The notes under the pieces: generated by a model
Told to the model about the DNA's origin: nothing
Seen by the model: the letters and a program-made list of their open reading frames with translations, nothing else
Databases searched by the model: none
NCBI RefSeq assembly: GCF_000003815.2
Contig: NW_023365793.1
Span: 30,871 to 94,870, forward strand
Source: Branchiostoma floridae
Lineage: Eukaryota > Chordata > Leptocardii > Amphioxiformes > Branchiostomatidae
DNA: 64,000 bases
Reading direction: 5' to 3'
Made by a program: the position numbers and the translations under genes
Shown here: one piece after another, positions 63,001 to 64,000 of the stretch
Numbering within the stretch: the stretch's first letter is position 1
How the letters are laid out: the number at the start of each line of letters is the position of its first letter

Positions 63001-63963
63001 ATTTTATTTATGTAACAAAATCGCAGTAATATGGCAAATAAATGTGAAAAATACATAGTTAGAGCCCAAAATAGTGATTTTTGGCAAAACTGCCTGTCAA
63101 CAAACAGTTGCCATGGCAACAAGAAAAAATGGAAAATTTGTCAAACTTCGCAAAATTGTTGCCAACAATATTGTAGGAAAACTCCCCAAATTTGGTGGCT
63201 TTAGCGTAAGCCGTTCTGGCGTTATAGGACATCGAAGTTAGCGCGGGCCTCAAAAGCCCCCCCCCCCCCCGGTCTGAATAGGGTTAAACTAAAAAGAACC
63301 CTAAATCTCCGATTCAGCTATGGTCCAAACAACCTTACGTGCAACCACCTAACCCGTTTATAAGTGTGGTGTTTAGCGAAGTTCCCAGAGGTGTTTCATG
63401 TGGCCTTGCAATGACCAATTCTCTTAAAAGAAAATCAACATAACATGAATAATCTAATAATAAAGTAGTTTGGAATTAACATAAGTAATTATCTTAAACT
63501 TTGCTTGTCGTTGTTTAAATCTTTTAACCTTTTAATCCTTTGTTTTAAATGCATAAAATGTTCTTATAATGTTATCTTAATAACTTAGTTTTACTGCAAT
63601 ATTCCTATTTTGCATAGTACCGACTTGAGGCGGACTCGCCAGGCCGTTGGGGTGGAATTTGGGAAGTTCCCATTGACTACTCCTTCACACACAAGATGAA
63701 CGACCAGACCAACGTGACTCTCGTCTCCAAGTTTGATGAATGGGACTACGGACCGCGCAGTATCGGCCAGCGGATGCCGTGGATCGTGGAGGACCCAAAC
63801 CTGCCGGCCGTGTTGACAACAGCTGAAAGGCCTGACCAGGACTGGTACGGCACTGTCGTGGGGAGTGACCTCGGGCTACCAGCGTTCCAAGGCTATAAGG
63901 CTCCGTGGATACAGTCCAAGATTGAAGCACCCAGTGCCATCTGGTACTGGCTACGTGAACAGC
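12001..63963 (+). CDS. Gene C: VWDE-like multidomain secreted protein with N-terminal discoidin and C-terminal fibrinogen-like domain (20 exons, 3' incomplete)
   Basis: Twenty plus-strand exons (4,726 nt, 1,575 codons plus one base) join without a frame break. Order by residue: signal peptide about 1-18; F5/8 type C (discoidin) 21-168; D8C 171-305; Cys-Pro module 306-327; VWDE-type core 328-590; VWD about 588-760 with GDPHY, SCNCG and GLCGNFD motifs; polybasic RKRRKR 828-833; EGF 958-984; cysteine-rich segments 1035-1160; cadherin-like segment 1161-1245; three EGFs 1249-1361; fibrinogen-like domain from 1363. D8C, core, VWD and EGF in this order are the layout of von Willebrand factor D and EGF domain proteins (VWDE). 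The discoidin start and fibrinogen-like end are additions. It is inferred to be a large secreted extracellular-matrix or recognition protein. The frame is open at the right edge and a GTAAGT donor follows, so more exons lie outside. Intron 1 spans 15.5 kb of repeats, so the exon 1 link is less certain than the rest. Confidence 0.84.
12497..12640. repeat. Unclassified dispersed repeat, copy 1
   Basis: A block with TAATATCAATTTTGAAA and GTTATAAAGCCCCCTTTAC followed by a GC-rich part. A diverged copy lies at 16222-16345. The AAGCCCCCTTTAC segment may be a transposon end. No coding capacity is evident. Confidence 0.6.
12641..15137. other. Gene C intron 1: GC-rich then AT-rich repeat-like DNA
   Basis: Positions 12641-13900 are GC-rich with many CGAT/GATCG words and short open frames on both strands that resemble no family. 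From about 13900 it becomes AT-rich. A short duplication (ATGAGATGTTGTAAAATA) occurs near 14250-14290. Nothing here supports a gene. Confidence 0.4.
15138..15915 (+). repeat. Modular 1.1-kb repeat, truncated copy 1
   Basis: It starts ACTAGAGCTCGGTGACCTCA then TACCTCCATGAAA and continues through the CTAGACGCTAGGAGGCCCAA module before breaking off. It is the same family as 22426-23525 and 23798-24875 but lacks the CACACAGA tail. Confidence 0.75.
16222..16345. repeat. Unclassified dispersed repeat, copy 2
   Basis: It matches 12497-12640 over TAATATCTATTTTGAAATCC and TTGTAAAGCCCCCTTTAC, and is also followed by a GC-rich CGGCCG stretch. Confidence 0.6.
16641..16790. mobile_element. Fragment of TTAA-type (piggyBac-like) non-autonomous element
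   Basis: It begins ATATTCAGACCGGGGGGGGG then GGCTTTTGAGGCCC and continues through CCTATAACGCCAGAACGGCT and CCACCAAATTTGG. This matches, in reverse orientation, the right end of the complete element at 62331-63287. The rest of the element is missing. Confidence 0.7.
16800..17614. other. Gene C intron 1, unremarkable stretch
   Basis: About 800 bases of AT-rich sequence between the element fragment and the CTCCGGAG satellite. I see no exon or defined repeat. Confidence 0.35.
17615..18545. repeat. CTCCGGAG higher-order satellite
   Basis: About five large units of roughly 180-210 bp. Each starts near GTACGTACGA(A/G)CATAT, continues to CATTGCTTTGGAGTAGC and then carries several 16-22 bp subunits of the form CTGCTCCGGAGTAAAAACA. 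Large-unit starts lie near 17627, 17808, 18017, 18209 and 18396. The 8-bp palindrome CTCCGGAG occurs at least 14 times exactly. Open frames here are repeat artefacts. Confidence 0.9.
18747..19390 (-). pseudogene. Frameshifted zinc-finger/acidic protein relic
   Basis: Three overlapping minus-strand frames read as one broken protein. The first begins MPHVCKVCDREFDRAFNLER, a C2H2-like finger whose first zinc histidine position is Asn. The second is acidic and Ser-rich (TVGSEEGG, QDEDSVSDAESV). The third continues SSGTVSSDESEHTGYDSGYH into a basic segment (KETKRAGKKFYLIEF) and stops at TAA near 18750. Two frameshifts separate the frames. Host gene or transposon origin cannot be told. The alternative of short introns is less likely. 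Confidence 0.55.
19445..20559. other. Gene C intron 1, AT-rich stretch
   Basis: No exon recognised. A near-palindrome around 19480-19590 (ATCTTGCGTA...CTGTATGCATCTACG and its inverted match) may be a small foldback. Confidence 0.4.
20560..21065. repeat. 111-bp minisatellite, about 4.5 copies
   Basis: Units start at TCACGAAAT near 20576, 20687, 20799 and 20910 (spacing 111-112 bp), with a shortened degenerate copy at 20998. Each contains GGCAAGCGCAG, a GGGGACCTGT run, CATGCCCGATCGCGC and a TGTACGCC. The length is divisible by three, which explains the long open frames on both strands. Confidence 0.88.
21070..21410. repeat. Two- to three-copy imperfect tandem repeat
   Basis: The words GTCCTGTAGTATTGTAG, CCGTAGGAGATATTGTGGTT and GACCGTTCC/GGCCGTTCC recur with a spacing of about 145-175 bp. 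It directly follows the 111-bp array. Confidence 0.65.
21435..22040 (+). repeat. Modular 1.1-kb repeat, rearranged fragment
   Basis: It contains the family words CTACCTACATACCAAATATC, TTAATTATGCAAATTA, CGCTAGGGGGCCCAAACC and a second CTAGGGGGCCCAAAA, but neither typical end. It precedes the full copy at 22426. Confidence 0.65.
22426..23525 (+). repeat. Modular 1.1-kb repeat, full-length copy
   Basis: It runs from ACTAGAGTTCGGCGACCTCA to TACCTCCATTTTTTCATGGA then GGTAA, so TACCTCCATGA near the start is inverted at the end. Internal modules repeat ACATACCAAA, GAGTTATC, TTTTTGACA and CTAGGGGGCCC words. A CACACAGA microsatellite lies just before the right end. No intact coding frame. Confidence 0.85.
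23798..24875 (+). repeat. Modular 1.1-kb repeat, full-length copy
   Basis: Same ends and module order as 22426-23525: ACTAGAGTTCGGCGACC at the left, CACACAGACACAC microsatellite and TACCTCCATTTTATCGTGGA then GGTAA at the right. The two copies are in tandem orientation about 270 bp apart and share similar spurious open frames. Confidence 0.85.
24876..27546. other. Gene C intron 1, final 2.7 kb
   Basis: Mostly unremarkable. It contains a CACACA stretch near 25140, a reverse piece of a GTTCGCGG-type MITE near 25655-25745, and an inverted fragment of the modular repeat near 26220-26440 (TTAGGCATGCTGGTACCTTA, TTATGCAAATGATGACTTAA). No exon found before the discoidin exon. Confidence 0.45.
27547..27854 (+). 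CDS. Gene C exon 2: F5/8 type C (discoidin) domain, first part
   Basis: A 308-nt exon, phase 1 to 0 (acceptor TTTTGGCCAG, donor GTGTGT). FCTSFPALGMESGAIPDDHI gives the canonical C..(P)LGMESG-I-D start. ITAST, WLQINLG and YKLMYSDDGNTW follow, all discoidin landmarks. The domain binds sugars, phospholipids or collagen in other proteins. Confidence 0.92.
28176..28216 (+). other. Hairpin motif CTGAGGAA-stem-CGAAACGTC, locus 1
   Basis: CTGAGGAA is followed by GGTGAC, a short loop AGTCG, the complement GTCACC and then GAAACGTCGG. The flanks match those of the two hairpins at 29655 and 29991, but the stem bases differ. It resembles part of a hammerhead ribozyme core without meeting all its requirements. 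Confidence 0.55.
28384..28528 (+). CDS. Gene C exon 3: F5/8 type C domain, second part
   Basis: A 145-nt exon, phase 0 to 1 (acceptor CTTTTTAG, donor GTGAGT). IFDGNSDGSTIV is the F.GN.D. motif. It ends YVRVNPQSWQGTLFIRLRVE then LLGCE, the standard closing R-E-L-x-G-C of the domain. Confidence 0.92.
29135..29545 (+). repeat. Modular 1.1-kb repeat, left part only
   Basis: It starts CTAGAGTTCGGCAACCTCAT then ACCTCCATGAATATTTAG and continues through the TTATGCAAATAAG and CCTCATTTGCATAA words, then breaks off near CTACCTGAATACC. It lies inside gene C intron 3. Confidence 0.75.
29593..30079. repeat. Foldback element interrupted by an assembly gap
   Basis: The left arm (29593-29800, ATATATGAGAATCC...CTTCTCGCCGC...) is repeated inverted in the right arm (29905-30079, ...GCGGCGAGAAG...GAATTCTCATATAT). 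Each arm carries one copy of the hairpin motif (CTGAGGAAGATGTCTGACAG). The 100-N run sits at the centre, where a palindrome would be hardest to assemble. Confidence 0.85.
29803..29902. other. Assembly gap (100 N)
   Basis: Exactly 100 unknown bases, a conventional scaffold-gap length. The true distance is not known. Confidence 0.98.
31403..31592. mobile_element. Short inverted-repeat element (AGGTCCCA ends)
   Basis: The left end GAGGTCCCATTTCCAAAACC and the right end, inverted (TAGGTCCCAATTCCCAACCC), enclose about 190 bp. A related sequence (TAGGTCACATTTCAAAACCG then GGGCCCGGC) occurs near 46910-46935. Probably a non-autonomous DNA element. Confidence 0.55.
32126..32690. mobile_element. TA-flanked pogo/Tigger-like MITE
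   Basis: It starts CAGTCAAACCTGTATTAGCG then GCCACC and ends GTGGCCTCTATAGACAGGTT then ATACTG, forming terminal inverted repeats. TA dinucleotides flank both ends (32124-32125, 32691-32692), as expected for Tc1/mariner/pogo insertion. It is 565 bp with no transposase. It lies 75 bp upstream of the gene C D8C exon. Confidence 0.75.
32765..33175 (+). CDS. Gene C exon 4: complete D8C domain
   Basis: A 411-nt phase 1-1 exon (acceptor TTTTTTAG, donor GTATGT). It starts QDPCDSYLTISEPMRSTGYE, with [38 protein letters not shown] and a final CYMAYCAG. All hallmark D8C residues are present. Unlike genes A and B, no intron interrupts the domain. Confidence 0.94.
35577..35676. other. Assembly gap (100 N)
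   Basis: Exactly 100 unknown bases. Sequence on both sides belongs to an inverted repeat. Confidence 0.98.
35797..35886. repeat. Small palindromic element
   Basis: ATCCTAGTTAGCTTACCAGG at the left is mirrored by CCCGGTAGCTAACTAGGAT at the right, enclosing about 50 bp with GCCATACTC/AGTATGAG extending the pairing. A MITE-like hairpin. Confidence 0.65.
36755..36820 (+). CDS. Gene C exon 5: 22-residue Cys-Pro module
   Basis: A 66-nt phase 1-1 exon (acceptor TGTGTCAAG, donor GTAAGT) encoding GDRTQCPAGSSSTNGDGYSP then CA. It matches in length, phase, position after D8C and CP-x-G-x-S-S pattern the 66-nt exons at 1750-1685 and 7362-7297. This links the three genes. Confidence 0.78.
38474..38850. 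mobile_element. MITE with nested hairpin inside the foldback spacer
   Basis: The ends CTCCAAGCAGAGGTTGAGTC then GCG, and CGCGACTCAACTTCTGCTTG then GAG, are inverted repeats. The interior carries ATACAGAAATGTTCGCGGTGG-type sequence also seen in reverse near 25655 and 31880. A second hairpin at 38734-38792 pairs TTTACAGGCGCGC with GCGCGCCTGTAAA. Confidence 0.75.
39685..39733. repeat. ATGC/ATCC microsatellite
   Basis: Alternating CATGCATGCATGCATC blocks, a simple repeat in the foldback spacer. Confidence 0.85.
41079..43562. other. Gene C intron 5, right part
   Basis: It holds a direct copy of spacer sequence (41150-41225 resembles 37885-37960, AAGGTAAATGATGGCCCAC), a CAGGTGTGACCCCACCTTTA end also found at 38066 and 41536, and a poly-G run near 42365. 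A block at 42860-43040 shares CATCCATATAAT(C/G)AAATCAA with 59780-59805. No exon seen. Confidence 0.5.
43563..43825 (+). CDS. Gene C exon 6: VWDE-type core, first segment
   Basis: A 263-nt exon, phase 1 to 0 (acceptor CTGTGACCAG, donor GTCAGT). It includes HFECDVTFDPDFEAEKDAAR and FNFRWIVDTGH, ending GHIGKR. The C-x-V-x-F...F.W.VD pattern is typical of the region between D8C and VWD in VWDE proteins. Confidence 0.85.
44059..44145 (+). CDS. Gene C exon 7: VWDE-type core
   Basis: An 87-nt phase 0-0 exon (acceptor TTGTATAG, donor GTTTAA) reading VRCEVQSNWNHDTLLSPVMS then STTYYLGIQ. The C-x-V start continues the beta-rich core of exon 6. It was recognised by frame continuity and splice sites. 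Confidence 0.8.
44995..45968. mobile_element. TTAA-flanked piggyBac-like non-autonomous element, family 1
   Basis: TTAA then CCCTCAAAAACCCGAGTGGG at the left and its inverse (CCCTCAAGCACCCGA) ending in TTAA at the right. GTGGGGTCCATTTGGACCCC and GGGTCCGTTTGGACCCCACT form a second inverted pair. TTAA duplications plus CCCT ends are the piggyBac signature. It is 974 bp without transposase, between gene C exons 7 and 8. Confidence 0.75.
46075..46228 (+). CDS. Gene C exon 8: VWDE-type core
   Basis: A 154-nt exon, phase 0 to 1 (acceptor with a T-rich tract then ACAG, donor GTATGG). LELNGRALRTDQEIRLAEND leads into VTVVSTIPITCRA. The S-T-x-P-I-x-C motif is characteristic of this part of VWDE proteins. 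Confidence 0.87.
46229..47265. other. Gene C intron 8
   Basis: A 1-kb intron with a GC-rich block at 46640-46940 that shares CATTTCAAAACCGGGGCCCG with the element end near 31403. No exon within. Confidence 0.45.
47266..47507 (+). CDS. Gene C exon 9: VWDE-type core, last segment before VWD
   Basis: A 242-nt exon, phase 1 to 0 (acceptor TTTCTATAG, donor GTAGGT). It contains LCEIPIQKEDWDP, a D-G-D-K-T segment and a closing LWRGYQIPPLR. No named domain outside the VWDE family applies. Continuous frame with the neighbouring exons supports it. Confidence 0.85.
47630..48335 (+). repeat. Modular 1.1-kb repeat, diverged partial copy with poly-C
   Basis: It starts AACTAGCGTTGGGCAATCTC and then a poly-C run where other copies have TACCTCC. 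It continues with TTATGCAAATTAGG, TGCCCTCTTTAGAATGTC and ACATACCAAAAAATCACAAG modules and ends without the CACACA tail. Confidence 0.7.
48340..49125. other. Gene C intron 9, first part
   Basis: AT-rich sequence after the modular repeat. I see no exon or defined element. Confidence 0.35.
49126..49330 (+). mobile_element. tRNA-derived SINE
   Basis: The head GGACCGCGTGGCACGATCGG has an A-box-like TGGCNNGATCGG, and GGTTTCGAATCC is a B box with one extra T. The central part CCCTTAGGAAAGGCACTTTA then AACGACTTTCCTCACTTAA is typical of SINE bodies rather than tRNA. It is not a functional tRNA gene, since arm pairing and length are off. Confidence 0.65.
49331..51977. other. Gene C intron 9, rest
   Basis: AT-rich intron. 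The only clear structure is a 40-bp direct duplication at 51595-51674 (AAAAAAGTAAGTCACCCGTT then GTCCCTCTGT, twice). No further exon was found. Confidence 0.45.
51978..52054 (+). CDS. Gene C exon 10: start of VWD domain
   Basis: A 77-nt exon, phase 0 to 2 (acceptor TTTTACAG, donor GTAAGT). IRTEDKPTATCSATGDPHYR contains the C-x-x-x-GDPHY start of von Willebrand factor type D domains. The usual T-F-D-G that follows is degenerate here (GTDRKV across the junction). Confidence 0.85.
52305..52633. mobile_element. Partial TTAA-type element
   Basis: It contains TTCGCCATCTTGGATTTT and GTTGGCATGGCAACAC, shared with the elements at 44995 and 62331, and ends CTCTGATAGGGTTAA. The left end is not recognisable. 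It lies between gene C exons 10 and 11. Confidence 0.55.
52721..52784 (+). CDS. Gene C exon 11: VWD domain, second segment
   Basis: A 64-nt exon, phase 2 to 0 (acceptor TGTTTACAG, donor GTGGGT). AYHRYDIGTYIMFKSNARAF then E matches the Y-x-x-Y-x-x-G-x-Y-x-(M/L)-x-x-S...FEV strand pattern of VWD. Confidence 0.83.
52785..54501. other. Gene C intron 11
   Basis: A 1.7-kb AT-rich intron. I see nothing beyond simple A/T-rich runs. Confidence 0.4.
54502..54705 (+). CDS. Gene C exon 12: VWD domain, third segment
   Basis: A 204-nt phase 0-0 exon (acceptor ATCTATAG, donor GTATGG). VQSRLWPCGSVSCNCGMAVR and IIIDICRG carry the W-x-C-G...SCNCG and V-x-I-D-x-C motifs that typify VWDE-family VWD domains. 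Confidence 0.92.
55607..55815 (+). CDS. Gene C exon 13: VWD domain, last segment
   Basis: A 209-nt exon, phase 0 to 2 (acceptor ATTTTTCAG, donor GTAAGT). FPSGSKVTVSTHLSHMGITI then CEGLCGNFDLDDQNDF gives the G-L-C-G-N-F-D calcium-site motif, and the exon ends at FFESWK. All late VWD features are intact. Confidence 0.93.
56423..56522 (+). mobile_element. tRNA-derived SINE fragment
   Basis: CTCTAGCGCAGTGGG is an A box and GGTTCGATTCC at 56474-56484 a perfect B box. The tail is T-rich. Spacing fits a tRNA-like head, but the acceptor stem does not pair well, so a SINE relic is more likely than a tRNA gene. Confidence 0.6.
57428..57537. repeat. Small hairpin MITE
   Basis: AGCAGCTCATTTCGACATTT then TTCCACCGTGGTTTCTT is mirrored by AAGAAACCACGGTGTAAGAA then TGAGCTGCT, a near-perfect inverted repeat spaced by about 45 bp. 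Confidence 0.72.
57839..58283 (+). CDS. Gene C exon 14: post-VWD segment with polybasic site
   Basis: A 445-nt exon, phase 2 to 0 (acceptor TTCCGACAG, donor GTACAT). The HTFWEQVPEPFPFPDPEYC start completes the VWD module. RKRRKRD (residues 828-834) is a strong furin-type cleavage signature, followed by an acidic stretch (DEDDDD). Four further cysteines (including EYCTC and EFCKEV) follow the VWDE pattern. Confidence 0.9.
58453..58827 (+). CDS. Gene C exon 15: EGF module and cysteine-rich segment
   Basis: A 375-nt phase 0-0 exon (acceptor TCCATAG, donor GTATTA). CLNQCSFRGTCVNGECVCNE then GWIGKDC is a six-cysteine EGF of the tenascin type. The flanking TVWDLKRGGLCDIR...CEKV segment belongs to the VWDE pattern. 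Confidence 0.9.
59134..59394 (+). CDS. Gene C exon 16: VWDE-type segment after the EGF
   Basis: A 261-nt phase 0-0 exon (acceptor CATTTATAG, donor GTGTGT). It holds ASFESFVEVACYLPP and LLIIYDSVCQECDEGGPCSL. The I-Y-D-S-x-C-x-x-C motif is conserved in this family. It is likely disulfide-linked to exon 17. Confidence 0.85.
59395..59999. other. Gene C intron 16
   Basis: A 605-bp intron. A segment at 59740-59815 (AGCCATCCATATAATGAAAT) resembles sequence near 42880, suggesting a dispersed repeat piece. Confidence 0.4.
60000..60114 (+). CDS. Gene C exon 17: short cysteine-rich module
   Basis: A 115-nt exon, phase 0 to 1 (acceptor TTTTAATAG, donor GTCAGT). DDACLIRGYCFAEDDANPAD then WCEQC...SEWSRRE shows the C-x-I-x-G-x-C...N-P-x-x-W-C-x-x-C...W pattern of the somatomedin-like or VWDE C-rich module. 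Confidence 0.85.
60115..60715. other. Gene C intron 17
   Basis: A 601-bp AT-rich intron with no recognisable element. Confidence 0.4.
60716..61324 (+). CDS. Gene C exon 18: cadherin-like segment and three EGF modules
   Basis: A 609-nt phase 1-1 exon (acceptor ATTTCAG, donor GTAAGT). It opens NLPPSITSSPNITKVHQESV with an LTADDPEDRTMSF beta-sandwich typical of cadherin-like repeats. Then come EGF 1 (CPCDNGGHC...GSRC), calcium-binding EGF 2 (NIDECQSSPCQNNGTC) and EGF 3 (VDECTPNPCFPGVVC). Three EGFs within one exon is unlike the one-exon-per-EGF layout of genes A and B. Confidence 0.92.
61710..62002 (+). CDS. Gene C exon 19: fibrinogen-like domain, first part
   Basis: A 293-nt exon, phase 1 to 0 (acceptor AATTGTGCAG, donor GTATTA). 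FSCNHKYQQM and DGVYKINVNWQATPVYCDMS then RDGGGWTLIVTSVS show the C..I...G.Y.I...V-Y-C-D-M...GGGWT core of fibrinogen-related domains. Confidence 0.9.
62331..63287. mobile_element. TTAA-flanked piggyBac-like non-autonomous element, family 2
   Basis: TTAA then CCCTATTCAGACCGGGC at the left. The right end reads GGTCTGAATAGGGTTAA, giving inverted ends with TTAA duplications. GGCTTTTGAGGCCC and GGGCCTCAAAAGCC extend the inverted repeat, as do CCACCAAATTT/AAATTTGGTGG. It is 957 bp, non-coding, in the intron that splits the fibrinogen-like domain. Confidence 0.82.
63618..63963 (+). CDS. Gene C exon 20: fibrinogen-like domain, later part (last visible exon)
   Basis: A 346-nt exon, phase 0 to 1 (acceptor TTTTGCATAG, donor GTAAGTG). 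YRLEADSPGRWGGIWEVPID opens it and SAIWYWLREQ closes it. If unspliced, the frame would stop at TGA only eight codons later. The GTAAGTG after CAGC is a strong donor, so I expect continuation beyond 64000. Confidence 0.85.
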
Positions 63964-64000
63964 GTAAGTGTACTCGACAGTTTTGAAAGAGCGCGTGATC

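Overview
This is animal genomic DNA, most likely from a lancelet (Branchiostoma) or a close invertebrate deuterostome. That assignment is an inference. It rests on split genes with GT..AG introns, a modular extracellular gene repertoire (D8C, EGF, discoidin, VWD and fibrinogen-like domains), AT-rich introns packed with short inverted-repeat transposons, and two 100-N scaffold gaps. There is no bacterial, plasmid or CRISPR content.

Three protein-coding genes can be rebuilt exon by exon. On the minus strand, positions 1-8937 hold two tandem paralogues (B at 8937-4764, A at 2645-294). Each encodes a small type I membrane protein: a D8C cysteine-rich domain (as in uromodulin, GP2 and OIT3), a short Cys-Pro module, EGF modules, one transmembrane helix and a very short tail. 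Gene B is complete (7 exons, 281 residues). Gene A has six exons, but no signal-peptide exon of its own was found. On the plus strand, gene C starts at 12001, about 3 kb head-to-head from gene B, and runs off the right edge. Its 20 visible exons keep one frame for 1,575 codons: signal peptide, F5/8 (discoidin) domain, D8C, the same Cys-Pro module, a VWDE-like core with a VWD domain, a polybasic furin-like site, EGF, cysteine-rich segments, a cadherin-like segment, three EGFs and a fibrinogen-like domain. Genes A, B and C share the D8C plus 66-nt exon block, so the window is a local paralogue cluster in both orientations.

The rest is intron and intergenic DNA dominated by repeats. They include a LINE reverse-transcriptase fragment inside a 45-bp minisatellite (9.5-10.5 kb), a CTCCGGAG higher-order satellite (17.6-18.5 kb), a frameshifted zinc-finger relic (18.7-19.4 kb) and a 111-bp minisatellite (20.56-21.07 kb). 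A roughly 1.1-kb modular non-coding repeat occurs in several copies between 15 and 48 kb. There are also foldback elements around both assembly gaps, a 4-kb foldback at 37-41 kb, two TTAA-flanked piggyBac-like non-autonomous elements (45.0-46.0 and 62.3-63.3 kb), a TA-flanked pogo-like MITE (32.1-32.7 kb) and tRNA-derived SINE pieces (49.1 and 56.4 kb).

The most notable observations are the unusual domain string of gene C, the D8C exons of genes A and B (identical protein, only silent differences, while neighbouring modules diverge), and a hairpin motif with covarying stems between constant flanks at three places near 28-30 kb. Exon ends were set by reading splice signals and phase by eye. 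No alignment, transcript or database search was run.
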